Shown here piece by piece: positions 6,953 through 14,762 of a DNA stretch of 17,464 bases. The stretch lies in contig USBN01000032.1 of the NCBI GenBank assembly GCA_900552935.1, positions 1-17,464 of the forward strand. Reading direction: 5' to 3'. A program made the position numbers and the translations under genes. Every line of letters begins with the position of its first letter. Within the stretch, counting starts at the first letter, position 1. A model generated the notes under the pieces. The model did no database searches. It was not told the DNA's origin and saw only the letters and a list, made by a program, of their open reading frames with translations. Source of the stretch: an uncultured Coriobacteriaceae bacterium. GTDB taxonomy: Bacteria > Actinomycetota > Coriobacteriia > Coriobacteriales > Atopobiaceae.

Positions 6953-8311
6953 ATGGACGTACTCTCGTCTGTGGTTAACTGGATTGTCTCGCTGGGAGCC
7001 TCGGTTTTCCTCCCCATCGTGATGTTCATCATTGGCATTATCTTCGGTATGAAGCCTGGTAAGGCCTTCAAGGCTGGCGTCATGCTCGGCATCGCCTTCA
7101 CGGCGATCAGCGCGCTTAACAGCGCCCTCCTCTCTGGCACCATCGCTCCGGTCGCACAGACCGCGATGGAGAACTCTGGCACCGGTCTTGAGTTTATTGA
7201 TGTGGGTTGGACGCCTGCTTCCATGATTGCGTGGGCTTGGCCGCTCGCTGCCACCGTCTTCCCGCTCCAGATCATCATCAACCTCATCATGCTGGCCCTT
7301 AACTGGACCGACACCCTGAACGTTGACCTCTGGAACGTCTGGACCAAGATCTTCCTCGCCGCCATCGCCTATACGGCCACCGGCAACCTGCTCGTCGCTT
7401 ATGTCGTCGCGTCCGTCTTTGTCGTGGCCGAGCTCAAGCTTGGCGACCTCTTCGCCAAGGACGTCCAGGACTCCACTGGCATTCCTGATGTCACCTGCAC
7501 GCACTCTGGCCTTGCCAACGTGCTTCCCGTGATGCCGATCGCCTACCTTGTTGACAACCTTCCGTTCCTTAAGGGCAAGACCTATGACGCCGCCGCCATC
7601 CAGAAGAAGATCGGCTTCCTTGGCGACCCGTCTGTCATCGGTATCGTCATGGGCGTCATCATCGGTCTCGTCGCTGGCAAGGACGTTGCCGGTTGCCTCA
7701 AGATTGCCATCGCCGTCGCCTCTTACGTCATCGTTCTCCCGCGTATCGCCCAGCTCTTCTCTGAGGCCCTGATGCCCATCTCCAACGCCGCCACCACCTT
7801 CATGAAGGCACGTTTCCCGGGCCGCAAATTCAACATCGGCCTCGACTGGCCCATCCTCACGGCCAACCCCGCCGTTGTTACCTCGTCCGTCCTGCTCATC
7901 CCGGTGACGATTCTTCTCGCTATCGTCCTGCCTGGTAACAAGACCCTGCCCTTCGGCGACGTTGCCAATCTTTGCGCCTTCATCATCGGTGCTGCGGTCC
8001 TCTTCCGCGGTGACATCGTGAAGACCTTCATCACCGGTATCCCCATCATCATCGTTGGCCTGTATTCCTCCACGACGATTGGCCCCCTGTTCACCCAGCT
8101 CGCCGCTAGCGTTGGTTACGAGATGCCTGCCGGTGCCTCCGCCATCACCTACTTCAAGGCTGGCCCCTTCATCTGGGACGTCGTCATGGCTGTTGAGGGC
8201 AACTGGTTCGTCTTTGTTCCCCTTACCATCCTCTTCGCCGTTGGCTTCTGGATGATCTACAAGTTCTACTACAAGCCGCGTAACGCCAAGGCTGCCAAGG
8301 CGGAGAAGTAA
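6953..8311 (+). CDS. gatC: PTS enzyme IIC, galactitol family permease (GatC-like)
   Basis: This is a polytopic membrane protein of 452 residues; E. coli GatC is about the same length. The N-terminus follows GatC closely (LPIVMFIIG, GMKPGKAFKAG), and so do VDVGW, NVDLWNVW, IGLDWPIL and PGNKTLPFGD. It forms the sugar-translocating pore and receives phosphate through IIB. In the region where GatC has IPHGTSAYM, this protein has TCTHSGLANV: the histidine (about residue 184) is kept but the surroundings differ, which would fit altered substrate choice. AAAGGAAG precedes ATG 6953. The C-terminus ends in a short basic cytosolic tail. GatC-family identity is secure. The substrate is not. Confidence 0.93.
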   Translation: MDVLSSVVNWIVSLGASVFLPIVMFIIGIIFGMKPGKAFKAGVMLGIAFTAISALNSALLSGTIAPVAQTAMENSGTGLEFIDVGWTPASMIAWAWPLAATVFPLQIIINLIMLALNWTDTLNVDLWNVWTKIFLAAIAYTATGNLLVAYVVASVFVVAELKLGDLFAKDVQDSTGIPDVTCTHSGLANVLPVMPIAYLVDNLPFLKGKTYDAAAIQKKIGFLGDPSVIGIVMGVIIGLVAGKDVAGCLKIAIAVASYVIVLPRIAQLFSEALMPISNAATTFMKARFPGRKFNIGLDWPILTANPAVVTSSVLLIPVTILLAIVLPGNKTLPFGDVANLCAFIIGAAVLFRGDIVKTFITGIPIIIVGLYSSTTIGPLFTQLAASVGYEMPAGASAITYFKAGPFIWDVVMAVEGNWFVFVPLTILFAVGFWMIYKFYYKPRNAKAAKAEK

Positions 8312-8333
8312 GTTCCATCGTTTCTCTTCTCTT

Positions 8334-8417
8334 CCTTCCCGCGCGTCGCCTGACGCTTGCTGCGGCGCGCGGGAAGGCCTCGTGGGCCCATCTGAACCGA
8401 TGGTTCCATGAGGCCTT
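8334..8417 (+). promoter_or_regulatory. Two overlapping hairpins between gatC and the dehydratase gene
   Basis: Hairpin one pairs 8334-8349 with 8362-8377 (16 pairs, one G-U, 12-base loop). Hairpin two pairs 8374-8385 with 8406-8417 (12 pairs, one G-U) and holds an inner stem CCATC/GATGG (8388-8392 with 8399-8403). They share bases 8374-8377, so both cannot be complete at once. Neither is followed by a T run. The ribosome site of the next gene, GGAAAAGGAG (8431-8440), stays outside both. They may limit or stabilise transcript 3' of the transporter. Confidence 0.5.
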
Positions 8418-8445
8418 AGGTCTGAACTTCGGAAAAGGAGTCCAC

Positions 8446-10086
8446 ATGCTTCGCAAGATCGACCAGCTGGAGCCGTTCCAGCGCGCCATCTCCAAGGCGC
8501 ACCTCGCCGCTGCCGGTATCTCCATCGATTCGCTCGAGAATCCGGACAAGCCGCTGATTGCCATCGCCAACAGCTGGAACGAGGTCTGCCCGGGCCATGA
8601 ACCGCTCAGGCAGCTTGCTGCCGAGGTCAAGAAGGGCATCCTCGAGGCGGGTGGCGAGCCCATCGAGTTCAATACCATCGGCATGTGCGACGGCGTGGCC
8701 CAGGGTCACGCGGGCATGCGCTACTGTCTGCCTCACCGCGAGGTCATCGCGGATTCCTGCGAGGCCATGATCGTGGGCGAGGGCTGTTTCGATGGCGTCG
8801 TCTACATGGGCTCTTGCGACAAGATCATTCCCGCCATGCTCATGGCCGCCGCTCGCATCGATCTTCCTTCCGCTCTCGTGACGGCTGGCCCCTGCTATGA
8901 CGAGATCAAGCCCTCCGAGTCCAAGGCCCTCCGCGCGCGCTTCCTTCGTGGCGAGGCCACGGAGCGCGAGGTCATCGAGGGCACGCTCAAGTACTACACC
9001 GGCCCCGGCATCTGCCCGTTCCTTGGCACCGCCAACACCATGGGCTGCCTCACCGAGGGTCTCGGCATGATGTTGCCTATGGGCGCCCTCTGGCCGAGCT
9101 CCACGAGCCAGCGTCGCTTCTCGGCGCGTCGGACCGGTGCCGCCGTCGTCGACCTCGTCCGTCGCGACATCAAACCGAGCGACATCATGACGCAGGCGGC
9201 GATCGACAACGCGGTCAAGCTCCTTGCCTCCGTCGGTGGATCGCTCAACGCGCTCATCCACCTGCCTGCGCTCGCTCACGAGCTTGGTCTCGAGTGCACC
9301 TGGGCCCAGGTTGCGGAGACCACGTCGCACACGCCGGTTGTCTGCAACGTCGTCCCCAACGGCGATATCTCCTGCGTCAACCTATACAAGGCCGGTGGCG
9401 TCCCCGCGGTTCTCAAGACCATCGAGGGAGACCTGGACACCACGGTCATGACCGTGACGGGCAAGACCCTTGGCGAGAACCTTGCCGACAAGATTCACAT
9501 CGACCGCTCCGTGGTTCGCACCCAGGACGATCCTGCCTCCATCGCCAACGGCATCCAGGTGCTCTATGGCAACCTCGCTCCTGAGGGCGCGCTCGTGAAG
9601 ACGAGTGCCGTGCCTGCTGACCAGCATGTCTGGAGCGGGCCCGCCATGGTCTTCAATTCCGAGGACGAGGCTTTCGTGGCCTACAACGAGGGTCGCATCG
9701 TCGCTGGTACCGGCGTTGTTATCCGCTATGAGGGTCCCAAGGGTGGCCCTGGCATGAAGGAGCTTCACCGCGTGACGGAGATCATGAAGGGCATCCCGAA
9801 CTCCGCTGTTATCACGGATGGACGTTTCTCTGGCGCATCCGGCGGCCTCTCCGTTGGCTACCTCTGCCCTGAGGCCCTCGATGGCGCGCCTATTGCCCTT
9901 ATCGAGGACGGGGACATCCTCCACGTCGACCTCACGAAGAACCTCATCGAAGTCGAGGTCTCCGAGGATGAATTCGCTCGTCGAAAGCAGGATTGGAAGC
10001 CGGTCATCCACGAGAACGGTGGTAACCTGCTCGCGAGGTACGCAAAGCAGGTCGGCTCCGCAAAGACGGGTGCTGTGCTCGCATAA
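8446..10086 (+). CDS. IlvD/Edd-family dehydratase, probably acting on a sugar acid
   Basis: This dehydratase has 546 residues with the family signatures GSCDKIIPAMLMA (122-134) and ITDGRFSGASGG (456-467). Three cysteines expected to hold a [2Fe-2S] cluster are C48, C124 and C190; K126 is the position carbamylated in relatives. The third-cysteine motif reads GICPFLGTANTM. Canonical dihydroxyacid dehydratases have GMYTANTM or GMFTANTM there, while Edd and arabinonate dehydratases have a GTA core, so the sugar-acid branch is favoured. The length is nearer IlvD (about 555) than Edd (about 600), so true IlvD remains possible, also given ilvE at 750. GGAAAAGGAG precedes ATG 8446. It belongs to the transport operon by position and strand, after a 134-base hairpin-rich gap. 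Confidence 0.85.
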   Translation: MLRKIDQLEPFQRAISKAHLAAAGISIDSLENPDKPLIAIANSWNEVCPGHEPLRQLAAEVKKGILEAGGEPIEFNTIGMCDGVAQGHAGMRYCLPHREVIADSCEAMIVGEGCFDGVVYMGSCDKIIPAMLMAAARIDLPSALVTAGPCYDEIKPSESKALRARFLRGEATEREVIEGTLKYYTGPGICPFLGTANTMGCLTEGLGMMLPMGALWPSSTSQRRFSARRTGAAVVDLVRRDIKPSDIMTQAAIDNAVKLLASVGGSLNALIHLPALAHELGLECTWAQVAETTSHTPVVCNVVPNGDISCVNLYKAGGVPAVLKTIEGDLDTTVMTVTGKTLGENLADKIHIDRSVVRTQDDPASIANGIQVLYGNLAPEGALVKTSAVPADQHVWSGPAMVFNSEDEAFVAYNEGRIVAGTGVVIRYEGPKGGPGMKELHRVTEIMKGIPNSAVITDGRFSGASGGLSVGYLCPEALDGAPIALIEDGDILHVDLTKNLIEVEVSEDEFARRKQDWKPVIHENGGNLLARYAKQVGSAKTGAVLA

Positions 10087-10099
10087 CGTAATTAAGTAG

Positions 10100-10123
10100 G
10101 CGGCCTGGGTTTTCCCGGGCCGC
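10100..10123 (+). terminator. Hairpin after the dehydratase gene, weak terminator candidate
   Basis: GCGGCCTGGG (10100-10109) pairs with CCCGGGCCGC (10114-10123), ten pairs with one U-G and a TTTT loop. The downstream bases TGGCTTCTCATC lack a T run. It may partly separate the last dehydrogenase from the rest of the cluster. Confidence 0.5.
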
Positions 10124-10176
10124 TGGCTTCTCATCTACTAGACTGTCCCTAGCCAAACCATCGTCGAGGAACCTCT

Positions 10177-11163
10177 ATGCTCGTTGCCAAATCTCACCTC
10201 AAAGTCTTCTCCTGTGCTGCCACATTTGGTGTTTTCACCAAGGAGCCGCTGGAGCGCTTGGAGGCCGCCGGATGTGAGGTCTGGGTCAACCCGACGGGCC
10301 GCGTCCTCACGAAGGCGGAGATTCTCGAGCATGCGTACGATGCGGATGTCGCTATCGTGGGCAACGACGACTTCAACGGCGACGTTATCCGCAGACTTCC
10401 CAACCTCAAGCTTATTGCGCGCCACGGCTCTGGCGTGAACAATATCGATTTCTCCGAGGCCAAGCACCGCGGAATCGTTGTGACGAACACTCCGGATGCC
10501 AACGTGGAGGAGACCGCGGATCTTACCTTTGGCCTCATCCTCGACCTCGAGCGCCATCTCTCGCAGATGAACGCCGAGCTCAAGGATGGTATCTGGCGCA
10601 AGCGCGCGGGGCATAGCCTCTACGGCAAGACCATCGGCATCATCGGCGTTGGCCGCATCGGCCAGGCCGTTGCGCGCAGGGCAATGGGCTTCGGCCTCGA
10701 TATCCTTGGCAATGACATCAACCCGGACGAATCTGCAGCGAGGACTGGCCTCATCTTCACGAGCCTCAATGACCTCTTGAAGCGAAGCGACATCGTGACC
10801 ATTCACACGCCGCTTACCCAGGCGACGGAGAACCTCATTGGCGCCAAGGAGCTCCGCATGATGAAGGATGACGCTATCCTCATCAACACGTCTCGTGACG
10901 GCATCGTTCGTCACTCGGCGCTCACGAAGGCCCTTACGGAGGGTAGGCTCTACGGCTATGCCTCTGACGTGCACGCGGGCGAACCGCCCAAGCACTCGCC
11001 GCTGTTCGATCTTCCCAACGTCATCGTGACGCCTCACGCGGGATCCGCCACGTACGAGGCAAACTATCGCATGGGTATGGCCGTGGCCGATAACGTCATC
11101 GCCTTCATGGACGGATGCGTGCCGCCCAACGTCGTCACGTCGCTTGGGCAGTTCTACAGCTAG
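10177..11163 (+). CDS. D-isomer-specific 2-hydroxyacid dehydrogenase, second copy
   Basis: The protein has 328 residues, exactly the length of the copy at 3333, and aligns with it throughout (for example AATFGVFTKEPLERLEAAGCEV against AVTFGKFYKGSIERLEAAGCEV), so the two are paralogues. The Rossmann motif is GVGRIG at 157-162. The catalytic residues R240 (INTSRD), E269 (HAGEPP) and H287 (VTPHAGS) are intact. It should reduce a 2-keto acid or oxidise a D-2-hydroxy acid with NAD(H). GAGGA precedes ATG 10177 by about six bases. Divergence between the copies is large in the substrate-side N-terminal half, so different acids are likely. It ends the cluster. No clear terminator follows; the nearest is a five-pair stem at 11174-11188. 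Confidence 0.87.
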   Translation: MLVAKSHLKVFSCAATFGVFTKEPLERLEAAGCEVWVNPTGRVLTKAEILEHAYDADVAIVGNDDFNGDVIRRLPNLKLIARHGSGVNNIDFSEAKHRGIVVTNTPDANVEETADLTFGLILDLERHLSQMNAELKDGIWRKRAGHSLYGKTIGIIGVGRIGQAVARRAMGFGLDILGNDINPDESAARTGLIFTSLNDLLKRSDIVTIHTPLTQATENLIGAKELRMMKDDAILINTSRDGIVRHSALTKALTEGRLYGYASDVHAGEPPKHSPLFDLPNVIVTPHAGSATYEANYRMGMAVADNVIAFMDGCVPPNVVTSLGQFYS

Positions 11164-11302
11164 TCGGAGGGCGGCGTCGTTGAGACGCGCGCTTCACGTG
11201 CGGGCGCGGCTGGTGGCCAAAGCGAGGGGCGTGGGCTCGGTCGTGTGGTCTCGCGTCCTGCATGGCTTTCTCGCACTTGTCATGGTTAGTTACGCGCGGC
11301 CC

Positions 11303-11398
11303 TTGACGGTTATTGTGTGGGCCACGACTTTTGGCCCCGCGCTTGCTGGCATTGTATGCCGGGTACAATCACTCGCGTGACTACGAGCGCGAGGGAGG
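11303..11398 (+). promoter_or_regulatory. uvrC upstream region with promoter candidate and ribosome site
   Basis: TACAAT (11364-11369) is a good -10, with CTTGCT (11342-11347, 16-bp spacer) as a modest -35. A TTGACG at 11303-11308 has no fitting -10 at 17 bp. AGGGAGG (11392-11398) lies four bases before ATG 11403. Nothing else was recognised between 11164 and 11302. Confidence 0.4.
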
Positions 11399-11402
11399 CG
11401 TG

Positions 11403-13487
11403 ATGGCAAGCGAGATGCGGGAGAATCCCGAGGAAGGAAAGCCGGTGGCAGTCGGTGAGGCGCCTGTCGCCGCGCCCGGCGACGCCGAGAAGCTCGACGC
11501 GGCCCTCGTCCAGGCGCCCGCCGCCGCGGCAGCCGCGCGCGACGCCTCCTCCACGCCCTCCATCGCCGAGCAGGTCGCCCTCGTCCCCACCGACCCCGGC
11601 TGCTACCTGTGGAAGGACGCCAAGGGAAACGTCCTGTACGTGGGCAAGGCGAAGAACCTGCGCGCCCGCATGCGCCAATACGTGCAGCTCACGGACGAGC
11701 GCCCCATGGTACCGCGCCTCATGGCCGCCACGGCGAGCTTCGATTACGTCGTGGTCGGCTCGGAACACGAGGCGCTCGTCCTCGAGATCAACCTTATCCA
11801 CCAGTATCGCCCGCCCTTCAACGTCGACCTCAAGGACGACAAGAGCTACCCTTACATCGCGCTCACCAAGGGCGACGTCTATCCCGCGATCAAGTACACG
11901 CGTGAGCGCCATCGCCCGGACACGCGCTACTTCGGTCCATACACGGACGCCCGCGCCGCCCGCGCGACCATAGACGTCGTGCGCAAGGTGATGCCGCTGT
12001 GCGTCGCCACCTGCGCGGAATGGAAGCGCGTGCGTCGCCAGCTCGAGGCTCACCCCGAGCAGACGGATGTCATAGCGCTCGCGCAGGCGGAGAGCGGCCG
12101 CCCTTGTTTCGACTATCACGTGGGGCGCGGCCCGGGCGTGTGCGCCGGTTGCATCACGCCCGAGGAGTACGCCACGCATGTGAGCCGGGTGGAGCGCTTC
12201 CTCGCAGGTCACAGGGGCGAGTTCGTCGCCGAGCTCAAGGCCGAGATGGCGGAGGCCGCGGCGGAGCTGGACTTCGAGCGCGCCGCTCGCGTGAAGCGTC
12301 GCCTTGCGGTGATCGACGGCCTTGACGACAAGCAGCGCGTGGTTCTCGGGAGTGCGCAGGACGTGGACGTCATCGGCTTCTGGCGCGAGGAGACCATCGC
12401 GGGTGCCTGCGTGTTCGTCGTGCGTGAGGGGCGCGTGAGCCGTACCTGCGAGTTCGTGCTCGACAAGGGCCTCGACGTGGGCGAGGAGGAACTGGCGAGC
12501 GGTTTCGTCAAGCGCTACTACGACCAGACGAGCGACCTCCCGCTCGAGGTCTGCGTGCCCGTCGAGCTCGCGGATGCCGAGACGCTCGAGGGCTGGCTCA
12601 CGGCGCGCCGTGGACGCGTGGTCGAGCTCCACGTGCCCAAGCGCGGCCAGAAGGCGCACCTCGCGGAGATGGCTCGCAACAACGCGCGCCACTACCTCGC
12701 GCGGTACGAGCTGCGCACGGGCTATGAGGACAAACGCACGAACGAAGCCCTCCTCCAGCTCGAGAGTGCCCTGGCCCTCGACGAGCCGCCCATGCGCATC
12801 GAGTGCTTCGACATCTCGACCATCCACGGCAAGCACACCGTCGCGTCGATGGTCGTGTTCACGGCGGGCAAGCCCGACAAGAGCCAGTACCGGCGCTTCA
12901 AGATCCGCGCGGAGCTCGACGAGGCGAACGACTTCGTCTCCATGAGCGAGGTGCTCGCGCGGCGCTATGCTCCCGAGCGCATGGCGGATGAGCGCTTTGG
13001 CGCGCGTCCGGACCTGCTCATCCTCGACGGTGGCAAGCCCCAGCTCACGGCCGCCATCGAGCAGCTTGGGGAGCTCGGGCTGGACATCCCCGTCGCGGGT
13101 CTCGCCAAGTCCGACGAGGAGCTGTTCGTGCCGTGGGACGAGATGCCCGTGGTGCTGCCGAGCGGCTCTGCCTCGCTCTATCTCGTGAAGCGCGTGCGTG
13201 ACGAGGCGCACCGATTCGCCATCACCTTCCACCGCGAGTTGCGCGACAAGGCGATGACCGTCTCGATCCTCGACGAGATTCCCGGTGTGGGCGAGAAGCG
13301 CAAGCGTGCGCTGAGGCGGGCGTTTGGCAGCATGAAGCGCCTGCGCGAGGCGAGCGAGGAGGACATCGCTGCCGTTCCCGGCATTCCCGCCGAGGTCGCG
13401 CGCGAGGTTTACGAGACGCTGCGTGCCTGGGATGCCGAGTTCGATTCCTCACGCGAGGCTGCGAACGACGGGGACGTCGAGGTATAA
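11403..13487 (+). CDS. uvrC: UvrABC excinuclease subunit C
   Basis: The protein has 694 residues; typical UvrC has about 600. In order: a GIY-YIG nuclease domain from about 62 (GCYLW, VLYVGKAKNLR; Y68, Y79, R87, E128), a UVR motif at about 275-305, the RNase H-like nuclease domain with D470 (CFDIS), D510 (ANDF), D542 (LILDGG) and H603, and a C-terminal helix-hairpin-helix pair (IPGVGEKRKRAL). It makes the 3' and 5' cuts beside UvrB-marked DNA lesions. ATG 11403 follows AGGGAGG. Starting there, the first 60 residues are an Ala/Glu-rich stretch before the usual beginning of UvrC; an in-frame start at 11313 would lengthen it further. All catalytic residues are kept, so the enzyme should be active. 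Confidence 0.96.
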   Translation: MASEMRENPEEGKPVAVGEAPVAAPGDAEKLDAALVQAPAAAAAARDASSTPSIAEQVALVPTDPGCYLWKDAKGNVLYVGKAKNLRARMRQYVQLTDERPMVPRLMAATASFDYVVVGSEHEALVLEINLIHQYRPPFNVDLKDDKSYPYIALTKGDVYPAIKYTRERHRPDTRYFGPYTDARAARATIDVVRKVMPLCVATCAEWKRVRRQLEAHPEQTDVIALAQAESGRPCFDYHVGRGPGVCAGCITPEEYATHVSRVERFLAGHRGEFVAELKAEMAEAAAELDFERAARVKRRLAVIDGLDDKQRVVLGSAQDVDVIGFWREETIAGACVFVVREGRVSRTCEFVLDKGLDVGEEELASGFVKRYYDQTSDLPLEVCVPVELADAETLEGWLTARRGRVVELHVPKRGQKAHLAEMARNNARHYLARYELRTGYEDKRTNEALLQLESALALDEPPMRIECFDISTIHGKHTVASMVVFTAGKPDKSQYRRFKIRAELDEANDFVSMSEVLARRYAPERMADERFGARPDLLILDGGKPQLTAAIEQLGELGLDIPVAGLAKSDEELFVPWDEMPVVLPSGSASLYLVKRVRDEAHRFAITFHRELRDKAMTVSILDEIPGVGEKRKRALRRAFGSMKRLREASEEDIAAVPGIPAEVAREVYETLRAWDAEFDSSREAANDGDVEV

Positions 13488-13521
13488 GAGGGCGGCAGAT
13501 GCCCCTCTGGCTTGAAAAACT

Positions 13522-13647
13522 CGCTAAGTAGGGGGCTAATCCGGGACCGGCCAAGTAGAAGGCCATTTTGCGCTGCAAAACCCCAGGTCGCGAACTCCCT
13601 TAAATGTGGTCTACTTGGAGCATTGCGGATTAGCCCCCTACTTGGCG
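13522..13647 (+). repeat. Structured repeat A, copy 1 (nested stems)
   Basis: The outer arms 13522-13543 and 13626-13647 pair over 22 positions with one G-U. Inside, CCAAGTAGA (13551-13559) pairs with TCTACTTGG (13610-13618), and TTTTGC (13566-13571) pairs with GCAAAA (13575-13580). The core GCAAAACCCCAGGTCG (13575-13590) is shared with all four elements. TTCTTTT follows the outer arm, so a terminator role for uvrC, whose stop is 35 bases upstream, is possible. The total length of 126 is identical to copy 2. Confidence 0.88.
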
Positions 13648-13721
13648 TTCTTTTCGCATGGCGGGGCGAACCAATGGCCGTGCCGTGCCTCTCCGCGCCC
13701 CGAATTCGCCGTTCGCATCCA

Positions 13722-13881
13722 ACTCGCTTGAGAAGTATGGACATGATTTTGGATCTGCCGAGTAGGCGGCGTTTTTGAATTGCAAAACCCCAGTTCGTAG
13801 GCGGTCAAATAGGGGGACTACTCGGCGAGCCTCAATCCATGTCCATACTTCTCGGGTGAGTGCGCGAGGGGCACCTCTCGT
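13722..13881 (+). repeat. Structured repeat B, copy 1, with conserved 3' tail
   Basis: GAGAAGTATGGACATG (13730-13745) pairs perfectly with 13838-13853; with G-U pairs the stem extends to 13722-13745 and 13838-13861, 24 pairs. The inner stem is GCCGAGTAG (13757-13765) with CTACTCGGC (13818-13826). The core GCAAAACCCCAGTTCG lies at 13782-13797. The tail 13858-13881 recurs after copy 2 with 22 of 24 bases the same. Confidence 0.87.
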
Positions 13882-13972
13882 CAGCGTCGGTATCCCGAGG
13901 GGCTGCATCCAAGCTCCGGCCAGCTGGTTGCCTGCCGCTTCGCCACGCGATGTGTGTAGTGCTTTAAAGTGT

Positions 13973-14060
13973 TATATAAGGAACAAATTAGCTCCCAGCT
14001 AATGAAATCGTGCGCTTCGCTTCCTAGGATGGGCTCGTGTTTAGCCCCAACAGGAAGGAA
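13973..14060 (+). promoter_or_regulatory. Upstream region of the membrane protein gene
   Basis: TATATAAG at 13973-13980 could supply a -10, but no convincing -35 is seen. ATTAGCT (13987-13993) and AGCTAAT (13997-14003) form a perfect 7-bp palindrome with a CCC centre, a possible operator or leader hairpin. The ribosome site AGGAAGGA lies at 14053-14060. Confidence 0.35.
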
Positions 14061-14066
14061 GACCCC

Positions 14067-14720
14067 ATGGAAGCTACCGAGGCTCAGGACAAGACGCAGC
14101 AGACAAACGATCCGAAGAAGGGCAAGTCTACCGCGTCGATCGTTGCCCTTGTGCTGGGCATTATCGCTCTCGTCACGTCGTTTCTGCCGATTATCAACAA
14201 CCTGTCGTTCGTTCTCGCGCTCGTTGGCGCGGTCTTTGCGGTCATCGGGCTGGTGGGCGTGCTGCGCGGCAAGAAGGGCGGCCGAGGCTTCTCCATTGCC
14301 GCGGTTATCGTGAACGTCCTCGCCATTGCCATCGTCCTCGGCACGCAGAGCGCCTACTCCTCTGCCATCGACGAGGCGACGAAGGGCACCATCTCGACTG
14401 AGGACGGCTCTTCGGCCGCCGCCGCGAGCACGACTGCGGAGTCCGCCACGGCCGACAAGTATTCCATCGCCGACGAGCAGATGACCGGCGATGACTACAC
14501 CACGACCATCAGCGGCACGTTCACCAATCTCACGGATTCTCAGCTCGGCTACGTCAGCGTTAGCTATAACCTGTTCGATGCCGATGGCAACCAGCTTGGG
14601 ACGGCATACGCCAACACCAGCAACCTTGACGCCGGCGGAACCTGGAAGTTTGAGGCGGTTGGCATGTATGACCAGGCTAAGATCGCTTCCTACAAGCTGG
14701 CTGACGTCACTGGCTTCTAG
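14067..14720 (+). CDS. Small membrane protein with a C-terminal FxLYD-like extracellular domain
   Basis: The protein has 217 residues. A charged cytosolic N-terminus (to about 24) is followed by two hydrophobic segments (about 25-45 and 47-66), a basic turn GKKGGRG, a third segment (about 75-92), a Ser/Ala/Thr-rich linker (about 110-135) and a C-terminal beta domain. The latter reads ISGTFTNLTDSQLGYVSV...YNLFDADGNQLGTA...NLDAGGTWKFEA, matching the FxLYD pattern of secreted or surface proteins. The membrane part looks like DUF4190-type proteins. AGGAAGGA fits ATG 14067; a GTG at 14037 is less likely. No enzymatic motif is seen. It lies 42 bases upstream of the HTH gene and may share a transcript with the HTH-kinase pair, perhaps as a surface sensor or ligand. 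That role is inference. Confidence 0.75.
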   Translation: MEATEAQDKTQQTNDPKKGKSTASIVALVLGIIALVTSFLPIINNLSFVLALVGAVFAVIGLVGVLRGKKGGRGFSIAAVIVNVLAIAIVLGTQSAYSSAIDEATKGTISTEDGSSAAAASTTAESATADKYSIADEQMTGDDYTTTISGTFTNLTDSQLGYVSVSYNLFDADGNQLGTAYANTSNLDAGGTWKFEAVGMYDQAKIASYKLADVTGF

Positions 14721-14762
14721 CGCCGTCATCTGACGCTCACGGTCTCGTGGAGAGGGGGCAAG

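Noticed and set aside
13512..13778. Plus- and minus-strand open frames across the AB repeats (also near 16168-17034)
   Set aside because: Their similarity follows from the repeat DNA and its stems. They lack ribosome sites and protein-like composition.
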